Source: Candidatus Muproteobacteria bacterium RIFCSPHIGHO2_01_FULL_65_16 (GTDB lineage Bacteria; Pseudomonadota; Gammaproteobacteria; Acidiferrobacterales; Sulfurifustaceae). From it: a stretch of DNA of 12,274 nt. Each line of letters opens with the position of its first letter. Position 1 is the first letter of the stretch. The position numbers and the translations under genes were made by a program. Below are positions 1 through 10,099 of this stretch, in pieces. The notes under the pieces were generated by a model that had not been told where the DNA came from, did no database searches, and saw only the letters and a list, made by a program, of their open reading frames with translations. The DNA lies in the NCBI GenBank assembly GCA_001785175.1, contig MFSY01000016.1, forward strand, positions 1 to 12,274. The letters run 5' to 3'.

Positions 1-1609
1 AGAGGCGCGCTTTACATCAGATCGCCAGATCGTGGATTTCCAGCAAATCAAAGGCTGGGCCGGACGCACCCGCACCGGCGATCTCGCCGAGATGACCGAG
101 GTCTCGGAGGATTCCTATATATGGCCGCGCGTGACCTCGACCGCCGACAACTGCCTCGGCGGCGCTTGCCCGCGCTACGAGGACTGTTTTGTGAACCGCG
201 CGCGGCGCGCGGCGCTGGCCGCGGACGTGCTCATAGTCAACCACCATCTGTTTTTCGCCGACCTCGCCCTGAAGGAGGACGGTTTCGGCCAACTGCTGCC
301 GGGCGTCGAGGCGGTCATTTTTGACGAGGCGCATCAGCTCCCCGAAGTGGCGTCGGACTTTCTCGGCCTGACGCTTTCCAGCCATCAGCTCGCCGGCCTG
401 GCCCGCGACGCGATCGCCGACGAGCTGAAGGAAAAAAGCGGCGTGGCCGAGCTGGCCCCGGCGGCGGAGGGTGTGGAAAAGGCGGCGGCGGATCTGCGGC
501 TCGCCTTCGGCGTCGAGCCCCGCCGCGGCGCGTGGAGCGAGCTGGACGGAAACAAGGTGTTCCACGCGGCGCTCGCCGAGCTCAAGTCCCGCCTCGGGCG
601 GTTGACCGAAATTCTGGAGCGCGCCGGCGCCAAGGGCGAGGGGCTGGCGAACGACTTTCGCCGCGCCGCCGCGTTGCTGGAGCGGCTGCACATGATCGGC
701 GACAACCCGCCGCCGGAATATGTCGCCTGGTTCGAAACCACGGCGCGCGCGTTTTCGCTCCGCCTCACGCCGCTCGATGTCGCCGCGCCGTTCGCCCGGC
801 ACACCGCCGGCGGCAAGAAATCATGGATTTTCACCTCGGCCACGCTCGCGGTGGATAAAAACTTTTCCCACTTCCAGGCCCGGCTCGGGCTCGCGGACGC
901 GGCCACCGGGCTGTGGGACAGCCCGTTTGATTTTCAGCGCCAGGCGCTGCTGTATCTGCCGCCGGGCCTGCCGGCGCCGGCGGCGCCGGACTACACCGCG
1001 CGCGTCATCGAGGCCGCGCTGCCGGTGCTCGCGGCCAGTCGCGGGCGCGCGTTCCTGCTGTTCACCAGCCACCGCGCGCTGCGGACCGCCGCCGAGCTGC
1101 TTGCCGGGCGGCTCGAGTATCCGCTGCTCGTCCAGGGGAGCATGCCGCGCGCCGAGATGCTCGATCGCTTCCGCGCGCACGGCAACGCCGTGCTGCTCGG
1201 GGCCGCGAGCTTCTGGGAGGGCGTGGACGTGCGCGGCGAGGCGCTGTCGTGCGTGATCATTGACAAGCTCCCGTTCGCGGCGCCCGATGACCCGGTGCTG
1301 CGGGCGCGCGCCGCGGCCCTGGAGGAGGCGGGACGCAATCCGTTTATCGAGCTGCAACTGCCGGAGGCCGTGCTCGCGCTCAAGCAGGGGGTCGGGCGCC
1401 TGATCCGCGACGTCGGCGATCGCGGCGTGCTGATGCTGTGCGATCCGCGCCTGACAGGCAAGGGCTACGGCCGGATCTTTCTCGACAGCCTCCCGACCAT
1501 GCGCCGCACGCGCCACCTGGACGAGGTGCGGGAATTCTTCGCCGCGCCCGCGGAAAACATCCATGTCCACGGTGAAGCGGTCGGCGATCGAACGCTGTCT
1601 GCGTCGTGA
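1..1609 (+). CDS. yoaA: YoaA/DinG-family Fe-S DNA helicase, 5' end outside window
   Basis: This is the C-terminal part of an XPD-like superfamily 2 ATP-dependent 5'-3' DNA helicase with a 4Fe-4S cluster, acting in replication or repair of damaged DNA. The frame is open to the window edge, so the real start and the Walker A motif lie upstream; roughly 100-130 residues are probably missing. Seen here: three cluster cysteines spaced C-x4-C-x5-C (first codon at 152-154; the fourth ligand should be upstream), DEAH box at 323-334, FTSATLA at 830-850, motif V GAASFWEGVDV at 1199-1231 and motif VI QGVGRLIR at 1385-1408. The tail, an RTR motif shortly after SLPTM and then about 35 residues, fits YoaA better than the longer DinG, but that choice is inference. 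TGA at 1607-1609. The pgpA start follows after 28 bp, so the two may be cotranscribed. Confidence 0.9.
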   Translation, partial: EARFTSDRQIVDFQQIKGWAGRTRTGDLAEMTEVSEDSYIWPRVTSTADNCLGGACPRYEDCFVNRARRAALAADVLIVNHHLFFADLALKEDGFGQLLPGVEAVIFDEAHQLPEVASDFLGLTLSSHQLAGLARDAIADELKEKSGVAELAPAAEGVEKAAADLRLAFGVEPRRGAWSELDGNKVFHAALAELKSRLGRLTEILERAGAKGEGLANDFRRAAALLERLHMIGDNPPPEYVAWFETTARAFSLRLTPLDVAAPFARHTAGGKKSWIFTSATLAVDKNFSHFQARLGLADAATGLWDSPFDFQRQALLYLPPGLPAPAAPDYTARVIEAALPVLAASRGRAFLLFTSHRALRTAAELLAGRLEYPLLVQGSMPRAEMLDRFRAHGNAVLLGAASFWEGVDVRGEALSCVIIDKLPFAAPDDPVLRARAAALEEAGRNPFIELQLPEAVLALKQGVGRLIRDVGDRGVLMLCDPRLTGKGYGRIFLDSLPTMRRTRHLDEVREFFAAPAENIHVHGEAVGDRTLSAS

Positions 1610-1637
1610 ATAACAAGGAAAAATCGCGGAAGCGACG

Positions 1638-2126
1638 GTGAACGGCAACAACCCGGTTTCCTGGCGCCTGCTCCGGCGGCCGACCCACTTTCTGGCCCTC
1701 GGCTTCGGCGCCGGCCTGGCGCCGGTTGCGCCCGGCACCTTCGGCACGCTCGCGGCGATCCCAGTTTATCTCCTGCTCGCCCGGACCGGGACGTTTTTGT
1801 ACGTCGTTGTCGTCCTCGGGATGTTCGCGCTCGGCGTGTGGCTGTGCCGGGAAACCGAGCGCGCGCTCGGCGTCCACGACCACCCCGCGATCGTGTGGGA
1901 CGAGATCGTCGGCTATCTCGTCACGATGTTCCTCGCGCCGCCGGGCTGGGCCTGGGTCGTGCTGGGCTTTATTCTCTTCCGCCTGTTCGACGTGTGGAAG
2001 CCGTTTCCCATCCGCGCGATCGAGCAGCGCGTCCGCGGCGGCCTGGGCAACATGCTCGACGACGTCCTCGCCGGGGCGTACGCCTGCGCCACTATGGCGG
2101 CGCTGGGTTATGTCTACAACGTCTGA
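1638..2126 (+). CDS. pgpA: Phosphatidylglycerophosphatase A
   Basis: PgpA is an inner-membrane phosphatase that dephosphorylates phosphatidylglycerophosphate to phosphatidylglycerol, a major membrane lipid. The 162-residue length is normal. Family motifs are present in order: APGTFGTL (31-38), WDEIVGY (87-93), FRLFDVWKPFPI (114-125) and the acidic DDVLAG (141-146), which carries metal- or phosphate-binding aspartates in this family. Hydrophobic stretches around 52-70, 94-115 and 142-162 fit a small integral membrane protein. The start is GTG at 1638, supported by GGAAG at 1628-1632 with 5-nt spacing; no better ATG lies nearby. The permease gene begins 6 bp after the stop, so these are very probably in one transcript. 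Identification is firm from the motifs. Confidence 0.95.
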   Translation: MNGNNPVSWRLLRRPTHFLALGFGAGLAPVAPGTFGTLAAIPVYLLLARTGTFLYVVVVLGMFALGVWLCRETERALGVHDHPAIVWDEIVGYLVTMFLAPPGWAWVVLGFILFRLFDVWKPFPIRAIEQRVRGGLGNMLDDVLAGAYACATMAALGYVYNV

Positions 2127-2132
2127 CGCCCA

Positions 2133-2921
2133 ATGGAAGCCATTCTGATCTACATCGCCGCCGGCGCTTTCGCCGGATTTGTCGCCGGGCTGCTCGGCGT
2201 GGGCGGCGGCCTGATCATCGTGCCGGTGCTGGCGCTGCTGTTCCAGCGCCAGGGAGTCTCCGGCGCCGTCCTGATGCATCTCGCCATCGGCACCTCGCTT
2301 GCGAGCATCATCGTCACGTCGTTGTCGTCCATGCGGGCGCACCACGCGCGCGGCGCGGTGCTGTGGGACGTGTTCCGGCGCCTGACGCCGGGGATCGTGG
2401 TCGGGGCGCTGGTCGGGGCCGCGATCGCCGATCTCATGCCGACCAGGGCGTTGCGCGGCTTTTTCGGCGTGTTCGAGTTGCTGGTGGCGGCGCAGATCGC
2501 CTTCAACGTCGCGGCCGCGCCGCATCGCCGGCTCCCGGGCCGGGTCGGCATGGCGCGCGCGGGCATGGTGATCGGCGCGGTGTCCGCCGTCGTCGGCATC
2601 GGCGGCGGCACGCTGACCGTGCCGTTTCTCGTCTGGTGCAATATCGCCATTCGCAAGGCCGTGGCGACCTCGAGCGCCGTCGCCCTGCCGATCGCCGTCG
2701 CCGGCGCCGTCGGCTTCGTCACGGCCGGCTGGAACGAGGCGGGGCTGCCAGACTGGAGTAGCGGCTATGTATACTGGCCGGCGCTCGCCGCCATCGCCCC
2801 CGCGAGCATCTTGCTCGCGCCGGTGGGCGCGAGATTCGCGCATACCATACCGACGGTCACGCTGTCCCGGATCTTCGCCGGCTTCCTGGCGCTGCTGGGA
2901 ATACGTATGTTAATAGGTTGA
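2133..2921 (+). CDS. TauE/SafE-family membrane permease (putative anion/sulfite exporter)
   Basis: A 262-residue integral membrane protein of the TauE/SafE (DUF81) family; members move sulfite, sulfoacetate or other small organic anions. The family's internal duplication is visible: the glycine-rich element around residues 14-33 (GVGGGLIIVP) recurs around 147-165 (GIGGGTLTVP), each followed by a T/S-rich helix (HLAIGTSLAS and AVATSSAVAL). About eight hydrophobic segments cover almost the whole chain, with a short charged loop near 68-84. The ATG at 2133 lies 6 bp after pgpA and has no obvious Shine-Dalgarno, so it may depend on translational coupling. It ends 3 bp before pncC. Its place between pgpA and pncC is not part of the usual recA neighbourhood and looks like a lineage insertion. 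The substrate cannot be read from sequence. Confidence 0.88.
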   Translation: MEAILIYIAAGAFAGFVAGLLGVGGGLIIVPVLALLFQRQGVSGAVLMHLAIGTSLASIIVTSLSSMRAHHARGAVLWDVFRRLTPGIVVGALVGAAIADLMPTRALRGFFGVFELLVAAQIAFNVAAAPHRRLPGRVGMARAGMVIGAVSAVVGIGGGTLTVPFLVWCNIAIRKAVATSSAVALPIAVAGAVGFVTAGWNEAGLPDWSSGYVYWPALAAIAPASILLAPVGARFAHTIPTVTLSRIFAGFLALLGIRMLIG

Positions 2922-2924
2922 ACC

Positions 2925-3407
2925 ATGGAACAGTTGGAAGATCTAGCGCGTCAGGTCGGTCAGGCGTTGAAGCGCCACGGGCTCATGCTCGCCACCGCCG
3001 AATCCTGCACCGGTGGCTGGGTCGCGCAGGCCGTGACCTCCGTGACGGGCAGCTCCGAGTGGTTCGATCGCGGCTTCGTCACCTACACCAACATCGCCAA
3101 GCGCGAGTTGCTGGGCGTGAAGACGGCGACGCTGACGCGCCACGGCGCTGTCAGCGAGCCGACCGCGCGCGCCATGGCCGAGGGCGCGCTCGCCCATTCC
3201 CACTCCCAGGTCGCGCTCGCCATCACCGGTGTCGCCGGCCCCACCGGCGGCACCCCGGAGAAGCCGGTCGGCACCGTCTGTCTCGCCTGGGCCGGGAAGA
3301 AGCGCGAGACGAAAAGCGCGCGCCACATCTTCAGCGGCGACCGCGAGGCGGTGCGCCGCCAGGCGGTCGCGGCGGCCCTGCGCGGCCTGCTCGATTACCT
3401 CGGCTGA
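2925..3407 (+). CDS. pncC: Nicotinamide-nucleotide amidohydrolase PncC (CinA C-terminal domain)
   Basis: PncC deamidates nicotinamide mononucleotide to nicotinate mononucleotide in cytoplasmic pyridine-nucleotide recycling. The 160 residues are the stand-alone CinA C-terminal domain, as in E. coli PncC (YgaD); the N-terminal molybdopterin-binding-like domain of full CinA is absent. Motifs: AESCTGG (25-31) with the probable catalytic Ser27, GAVSEPTARAMAEGAL, the loop ITGVAGPTGG, and KPVGTVC. The ATG at 2925 has AGGT at 2915-2918 upstream and lies 3 bp after the permease stop, indicating coupled translation. PncC directly upstream of recA is an arrangement shared with E. coli and many other gammaproteobacteria. 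Nothing is missing or unusual in the protein. Confidence 0.94.
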   Translation: MEQLEDLARQVGQALKRHGLMLATAESCTGGWVAQAVTSVTGSSEWFDRGFVTYTNIAKRELLGVKTATLTRHGAVSEPTARAMAEGALAHSHSQVALAITGVAGPTGGTPEKPVGTVCLAWAGKKRETKSARHIFSGDREAVRRQAVAAALRGLLDYLG

Positions 3408-3480
3408 GGCGGCCGCGGGCCGAAACCCCGGCGCTGCTGATTTCCCCCGGCCCGACAACGGCTTGCGCGCGCGGGAAGTA

Positions 3481-3639
3481 CCAGAAGCTGTCTCAAAAAC
3501 ACCCGAAACGCAGATGAACGCAGATTGATGGAGAGATAAACGCGGATTTATCGCATGAATCCTTCGTATATCTGCGTTCATCCCTGGAAATAAATCCGCG
3601 TTAATCCGCGGTTAAAGTATTTTGAGATAGGTTCTAGGC
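3481..3639. repeat. MITE-like imperfect palindrome upstream of recA
   Basis: The left end, AGAAGCTGTCTCAAAA at 3483-3498, matches the reverse complement of the right end, TTTTGAGATAGGTTCT at 3620-3635, at 13 of 16 positions. The inner arms also correspond: tandem AACGCAGAT units on the left face TCCGCG and TCTGCG units on the right, with several A/G swaps, so the whole segment can fold into one long irregular hairpin centred near 3560. There is no coding capacity. The flanking stretches (3408-3480 and 3640-3732) contain only a loose GC stem and the recA promoter region. I have not identified a named family. Confidence 0.7.
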
Positions 3640-3655
3640 CGATGGGGGCGGAGTG

Positions 3656-3664
3656 TGAAATAAT
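3656..3664 (+). promoter_or_regulatory. Putative extended -10 promoter of recA
   Basis: TGA followed by AATAAT at 3656-3664 is an extended -10 element (5 of 6 matches to TATAAT). No good -35 lies 17 bp upstream. Transcription would start near 3671, giving a leader of about 60 nt before the recA ATG. It sits only about 20 bp downstream of the palindromic repeat. No CTG-N10-CAG operator overlaps it. Confidence 0.4.
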
Positions 3665-3732
3665 CTCCAAAACCACGAAATTTCCGGGTAGCGCGGGTAA
3701 ATCACGGCAGCGGATCACCACAGGAGAAGACG

Positions 3733-4782
<1,050 letters not shown>

Positions 4783-4829
4783 TCCGAGGGTCGCCGGAGA
4801 TTGATCCCGCACGCGCGCGCCGGCTGGCG

Positions 4830-5249
4830 TTGAGCTGGCTGGCGCGGCGCGAGCACGGCAGCCAGGAGTTGCGCCGGAAGCTGATCGGAAAGGGTTGCCC
4901 GGCGCCGGTCGCGGAACAGACGGTCGAGCAACTGCAACGCGAACGACTGCTCTCCGACGAGCGGTTTCTCGAAAGCCTGGTGCGGGCGCGCCGGACGCGC
5001 GGCTACGGACCGCTCCGGATCCGCAAGGAGTTGCGGGACAAGGGCGTGACGCGGGACGCGATCGAGCGTGGGCTCGACGCCGCGCGCGCCGGCTGGGACG
5101 AGGACATCGAGCGCGTGCGCCGCAAGAAATTCGGCGCGCGCCGGCCGAAGAACATGGCGGAACGGGCGCGGCAGGCGCGTTTTCTGCAGCACCGCGGTTT
5201 TACCTTCGATCAAATACAGCAGGTTTTGAATCCCCGCGAAGTAGATTGA
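4830..5249 (+). CDS. recX: Regulatory protein RecX
   Basis: RecX binds RecA filaments and limits their growth and ATPase/coprotease activity. The sequence is all-helical and rich in Arg, Lys and Glu, with the RecX signature at the N-terminus ([16 protein letters not shown]) and a second helical repeat ([19 protein letters not shown]). The only standard start in frame is TTG at 4830, giving 139 residues, but it has no Shine-Dalgarno and falls inside the first conserved helix. The frame is open upstream to 4758 and reads [11 protein letters not shown] before the TTG, which looks like genuine RecX sequence. ATT at 4800, 9 nt after GAGGG (4786-4790), or ATC at 4782, overlapping the recA stop, are possible rare starts. 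The family call is secure; the start is not. Confidence 0.9.
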   Translation: MSWLARREHGSQELRRKLIGKGCPAPVAEQTVEQLQRERLLSDERFLESLVRARRTRGYGPLRIRKELRDKGVTRDAIERGLDAARAGWDEDIERVRRKKFGARRPKNMAERARQARFLQHRGFTFDQIQQVLNPREVD

Positions 5250-5259
5250 CCGGCCCGCC

Positions 5260-7848
<2,589 letters not shown>

Positions 7849-7949
7849 TTCTAATTCAATCTCGAACACAACCCTGTTTACTCGCGCCGCAAAAGCGGGT
7901 TTAATCTGCGACTTTTAAACGGCCCTCCAGCCTACTTAAAATCAGAATA

Positions 7950-9191
7950 ATGGCGTTGCTCGTACAAAAGTACGGCGGCACATCGGTGGGCAGCCCCGAA
8001 CGGATCAATACTGTCGCCAAGCGCGTGGCGCGTTCGCGCGCCGCCGGAAACGACATGGTGGTCGTGCTCTCCGCCATGAGCGGCGAGACCGACCGCCTGA
8101 TAAATCTCGCCCGGAGCGTGAATCCGGAACCGCCGGCGCGCGAGCTGGACGTGCTGCTCGCCACCGGCGAACAGACCACGATCGCGCTCCTGAGCATGGC
8201 CCTGGAGCGCGACGGCGTCCCGGCGCGCTCGTATACCGGCAGCCAGGTGCACATACTCACGGACAACGCCCACGGCAAGGCGCGCATCCTGGGCATAGAC
8301 GACAAGCGCGTGCGCGACGATCTTAAAAAAGGACGCGTGGTGGTGGTCGCCGGCTTCCAGGGCGTGGACGAGGAGGGCAACATCACCACCCTCGGGCGCG
8401 GCGGATCGGATACCACGGCCGTGGCCATGGCCGCGGCGCTCAAGGCCGACGAGTGCCAGATCTACACCGACGTGGACGGGGTCTACACCACCGATCCGCG
8501 CATCGTGCCCGAGGCCAGGCGGCTCGACCGCGTCACGGTCGAGGAGATGCTCGAGCTGGCGAGCCTCGGGGCCAAGGTGTTGCAGATACGGTCGGTCGAG
8601 TTCGCCGGCAAGTACAAAGTGCCGCTGCGCGTGCTGTCGTCCTTCGAGGAAGGGCCGGGCACGCTGATTACTTACGAGGAAGACGAGATGGAAGCGCCGT
8701 TGATTTCTGGCATCGCCTTCAACCGCGACGAGGCCAAGCTCACGATCAGGGGGGTGCCGGATCGGCCCGGCATCGCATCCCATATACTCGAGGCGATCGC
8801 CAAGGCCAATATCAACGTGGACATGATCGTCCAGAACGTCGGCGCCGACGGCACCACCGACTTCACCTTCACGGCGCACCGCGCCGATTACAAGAAGGCC
8901 ATGGACATACTCCGGCTGGTGGCCGGTCAGCTCAAGGCCAAGGAGGTCGTCGGCGACGACAAGATCGTCAAGATTTCCGTGATCGGCGTGGGTATGCGCT
9001 CGCACGCCGGCATCGCCAGCCGGATGTTCCAGACGCTGGCGGACGAGGGTATCAATATCCAGATGATTTCAACCTCGGAGATCAAGATCTCCGTGGTCGT
9101 GGAGGAAAAATACCTGGAATTGGGGGTGCGCGCCCTGCATAGCGCCTTCGGCCTGGAAAAGGCGGCACCGAATAATGCCCAGCGCGGCTGA
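7950..9191 (+). CDS. lysC: Aspartate kinase (lysine/threonine-sensitive type)
   Basis: Aspartokinase phosphorylates L-aspartate to 4-phosphoaspartate, the first step to lysine, threonine, methionine and diaminopimelate. The 413 residues show the amino-acid-kinase fold with KYGGTSVG (7-14) and TTLGRGGSDTTA (146-157), then two C-terminal ACT domains (about 261-325 and 340-405), the second with MRSHAGIASRMF and ISTSEIKISVVVE. This is the short monofunctional class, with no homoserine dehydrogenase fused. The ATG at 7950 has no good Shine-Dalgarno; TAAAAT at 7936-7941 lies so close that a near-leaderless message is conceivable but unproven. Met247 is preceded by a strong Shine-Dalgarno (separate entry). 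lysC between alaS and csrA is the order seen in Pseudomonas. Confidence 0.97.
   Translation: MALLVQKYGGTSVGSPERINTVAKRVARSRAAGNDMVVVLSAMSGETDRLINLARSVNPEPPARELDVLLATGEQTTIALLSMALERDGVPARSYTGSQVHILTDNAHGKARILGIDDKRVRDDLKKGRVVVVAGFQGVDEEGNITTLGRGGSDTTAVAMAAALKADECQIYTDVDGVYTTDPRIVPEARRLDRVTVEEMLELASLGAKVLQIRSVEFAGKYKVPLRVLSSFEEGPGTLITYEEDEMEAPLISGIAFNRDEAKLTIRGVPDRPGIASHILEAIAKANINVDMIVQNVGADGTTDFTFTAHRADYKKAMDILRLVAGQLKAKEVVGDDKIVKISVIGVGMRSHAGIASRMFQTLADEGINIQMISTSEIKISVVVEEKYLELGVRALHSAFGLEKAAPNNAQRG
8677..8690 (+). promoter_or_regulatory. Internal RBS and start for aspartokinase beta subunit
   Basis: AGGAAG at 8677-8682 is followed, after 5 nt, by an in-frame ATG at 8688. Translation from here gives a 167-residue product (8688-9191) containing just the two ACT domains. 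Bacillus subtilis aspartokinase II and Corynebacterium LysC make exactly such a beta subunit from an internal start near residue 246-250. This internal site matches a Shine-Dalgarno better than the one before the full-length start. The use here is inferred. Confidence 0.6.
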
Positions 9192-9219
9192 TTGGCACGG
9201 ATGCTGCATCATATTAAAT
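9192..9219 (+). promoter_or_regulatory. Putative csrA promoter
   Basis: TTGGCA (9192-9197, 5 of 6 to the sigma70 -35) and TTAAAT (9214-9219, 4 of 6 to the -10) are separated by 16 bp and lie directly after the lysC stop, in a stretch (about 9205-9345) clearly more AT-rich than its surroundings. It would give csrA a leader of about 255 nt. Other promoters in this AT-rich stretch are possible; E. coli csrA has several. Confidence 0.35.
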
Positions 9220-9345
9220 AGTCAGCACTGTATAGTTGGATGTACGGCGGAAATTATGTTGAAGTTTCCGTATGTTAGCTTAAAAGAGCGGTATATCAAC
9301 ATTATGTTTTTGGTCTAAACTATTGTTGTATATCGTCTTTGCTAT

Positions 9346-9373
9346 GGGAACCGTGGGTTTATCCCCGGTTCCC
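9346..9373 (+). promoter_or_regulatory. Strong stem-loop in the csrA leader
   Basis: GGGAACCG (9346-9353) pairs perfectly with CGGTTCCC (9366-9373); after a single bulged T, GGG (9355-9357) pairs with CCC (9363-9365), leaving a TTTAT loop. No T-run follows, so it is not a Rho-independent terminator. It sits about 110 nt before the csrA start and probably shapes the leader RNA. Confidence 0.6.
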
Positions 9374-9380
9374 AGCCACC

Positions 9381-9474
9381 GAGGACAGGGTGCGCGAGGA
9401 GCTTGTCGGCCAGGGCTTGGATGACAGGTGTAACGGGATAAGGACAGGAATTTGGCAAAGGTAAATTGAAGGAG
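9381..9474 (+). promoter_or_regulatory. Cluster of GGA motifs before csrA (possible autoregulation sites)
   Basis: GGA occurs at 9383, 9398, 9419, 9442, 9447 and 9471. The one at 9447 lies in ACAGGA, close to the CsrA consensus core, and the last lies in the csrA Shine-Dalgarno AAGGAG (9469-9474). CsrA dimers bridge GGA-containing sites and in E. coli repress their own mRNA by covering the ribosome site. The arrangement fits this, but binding is inferred. Confidence 0.45.
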
Positions 9475-9483
9475 TACAGCGCA

Positions 9484-9705
9484 ATGCTGATTCTAACCAG
9501 ACGTATCGGGGAAACTCTTAACATCGGTGACGACGTCCAGGTCACCGTCCTCGGCATCAAAGGCAACCAGGTGCGGATCGGTGTCAACGCGCCCAAGGAA
9601 GTTCCCGTGCATCGAGAAGAGATCTACGAGCGCATTAAGAAAGAGCGGGAAGCCATGGGTGTGGCCAAGGAAGCGAAGGTCGTCGGACACGAAGAAGAAG
9701 TCTAG
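9484..9705 (+). CDS. csrA: Carbon storage regulator CsrA/RsmA
   Basis: CsrA is a small dimeric RNA-binding protein that recognises GGA motifs in mRNA leaders and controls translation and stability, governing carbon flux, motility, biofilm and secretion. The start is ATG at 9484, giving the invariant [12 protein letters not shown]; a TTG at 9466 in the same frame would add six residues not found in the family. AAGGAG at 9469-9474 lies 9 nt upstream. The 73 residues include the RNA-contacting residues Leu4, Arg6 and Arg44 (in [10 protein letters not shown]) and the core [16 protein letters not shown]. The C-terminal tail is about 12 residues longer than in E. coli and is charged (ends GHEEEV). 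Its position between lysC and tRNA-Ser is conserved. Confidence 0.97.
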   Translation: MLILTRRIGETLNIGDDVQVTVLGIKGNQVRIGVNAPKEVPVHREEIYERIKKEREAMGVAKEAKVVGHEEEV

Positions 9706-9725
9706 CGGGTTAGAGGTTTCTTCGC

Positions 9726-9754
9726 TTTACGCGAATTCGACCAACGGGTATTCT
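9726..9754 (+). promoter_or_regulatory. Possible promoter of the tRNA region
   Basis: TTTACG (9726-9731) and TATTCT (9749-9754) are 17 bp apart, each matching 4 of 6 consensus bases, followed by a GC-rich discriminator (GGCCGG from 9759), as is usual for stable-RNA promoters. Transcription would begin near 9761, just before the tRNA-like sequence. TTCGC/GCGAA around 9721-9735 can also form a small hairpin overlapping the -35. Weak evidence. Confidence 0.3.
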
Positions 9755-9774
9755 TACAGGCCGGTTTCCGACCT

Positions 9775-9861
9775 GGAGAGACGGCTGAGTTGGCCGAAGG
9801 CGCACCCCTGCTGAGGGTGCCTGCCAAGGGCGTATGGGACAGAAACCCATCGAGGTTCGAC
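9775..9861 (+). pseudogene. Damaged tRNA-Ser(GCU) copy with duplicated anticodon arm
   Basis: From GGAGAGA at 9775 this follows the intact tRNA-Ser(GCU) at 10101 through the acceptor 5' strand, D arm, anticodon arm, long variable arm (ATGGG/CCCAT retained) and the first half of the T arm (GAGGTTCGA). Two faults stand out. A 13-nt block, CCTGCTGAGGGTG (9807-9819), is repeated as CCTGCCAAGGGCG (9820-9832), so the anticodon arm is followed by an extra half-arm. Similarity stops inside the T loop near 9860, where GC-rich DNA begins instead of the T-stem and acceptor 3' strands. Position 37 is G rather than the A expected beside this anticodon. It cannot fold as a normal tRNA as it stands. It may be dead, or a retained tRNA-like domain of a longer RNA. 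Confidence 0.7.
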
Positions 9862-10056
9862 GCGCGGCGCCGGGGCGGTCAGGCCGACGATCCGGTGAAT
9901 CGTCGGCCCGTCGGGCGGGTGAGCCCAGGGACGGCGAACCCTGGAGTTCCCGGCGCGAAGGATAGCCGAGCTTAGAACCGCCGCCGAGCGCCGGAGCAAA
10001 GCGACGGCGGCCCGAAGGGCGAATGGCAGGATGGCCCGGAGCAATCCCCCTCTCTC
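9862..10056 (+). other. GC-rich hairpin-forming insert ending in a tRNA-Ser 3'-like stretch
   Basis: About 180 nt separate the broken tRNA-Ser T loop from AATCCCCCTCTCTC at 10043-10056, which resembles the T-loop/acceptor 3' end of the intact tRNA (AATCCCTCTCTCTCC). The insert holds a perfect 10-bp stem (9882-9891 with 9899-9908, loop CCGGTGA), a perfect 6-bp stem CCAGGG/CCCTGG (9925-9930 with 9939-9944), CCGCCG facing CGGCGG across 9978-10010, and small modules such as CCCGAAGGG. No ORF is credible. I looked for group I intron core, RNase P and tmRNA signatures and recognised none. It may be an insertion in a tRNA gene or part of an unknown structured RNA. Confidence 0.5.
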
Positions 10057-10099
10057 ATTGTTGAGCAAGTCGCAGAACATCTGCGGAGACAATTTTTTT
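10057..10099 (+). terminator. Hairpin plus T7 directly before tRNA-Ser
   Basis: CGCAGA (10071-10076) pairs with TCTGCG (10080-10085) around an ACA loop, ATTGT (10057-10061) can pair with ACAAT (10089-10093), and seven T follow at 10093-10099. It looks like a Rho-independent terminator with an internal loop, ending the structured region. The next base but one is the first base of mature tRNA-Ser, which leaves no room for a separate promoter, so leaky termination or a processing role is equally possible. Confidence 0.4.

Noticed and set aside
1380..2843. A 487-codon open frame on the - strand, and similar long frames such as 5608-7419 (-)
   Set aside because: They lie opposite confident genes (pgpA/permease, alaS), have no family features, and show the Arg/His/Asp-rich composition typical of antisense frames in GC-rich DNA.
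3416..3454. Terminator after pncC
   Set aside because: CGGGCCG/CGGCCCG pairs over a 25-nt loop, but no T-run follows.
3488..3503. CTGTCTCAAAAACACC as an SOS box for recA
   Set aside because: The left half resembles a LexA half-site, but the right half is ACC instead of CAG, and it is the terminus of the palindromic repeat, about 230 bp from the gene.
3481..3639. CRISPR array from the repeated AACGCAGAT units
   Set aside because: The units are about 10 bp, have no unique spacers, and are arranged as an inverted repeat; no cas gene is present.
9466..9483. TTG at 9466 as the csrA start
   Set aside because: It overlaps the Shine-Dalgarno for the ATG at 9484 and adds residues before the invariant MLILTRR start of CsrA.
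9862..10056. Group I intron, RNase P RNA or tmRNA in the structured stretch
   Set aside because: None of the conserved core signatures I know for these RNAs (group I P7 segments, RNase P GGAAAGTCC, a tmRNA tag ORF) could be found by eye.
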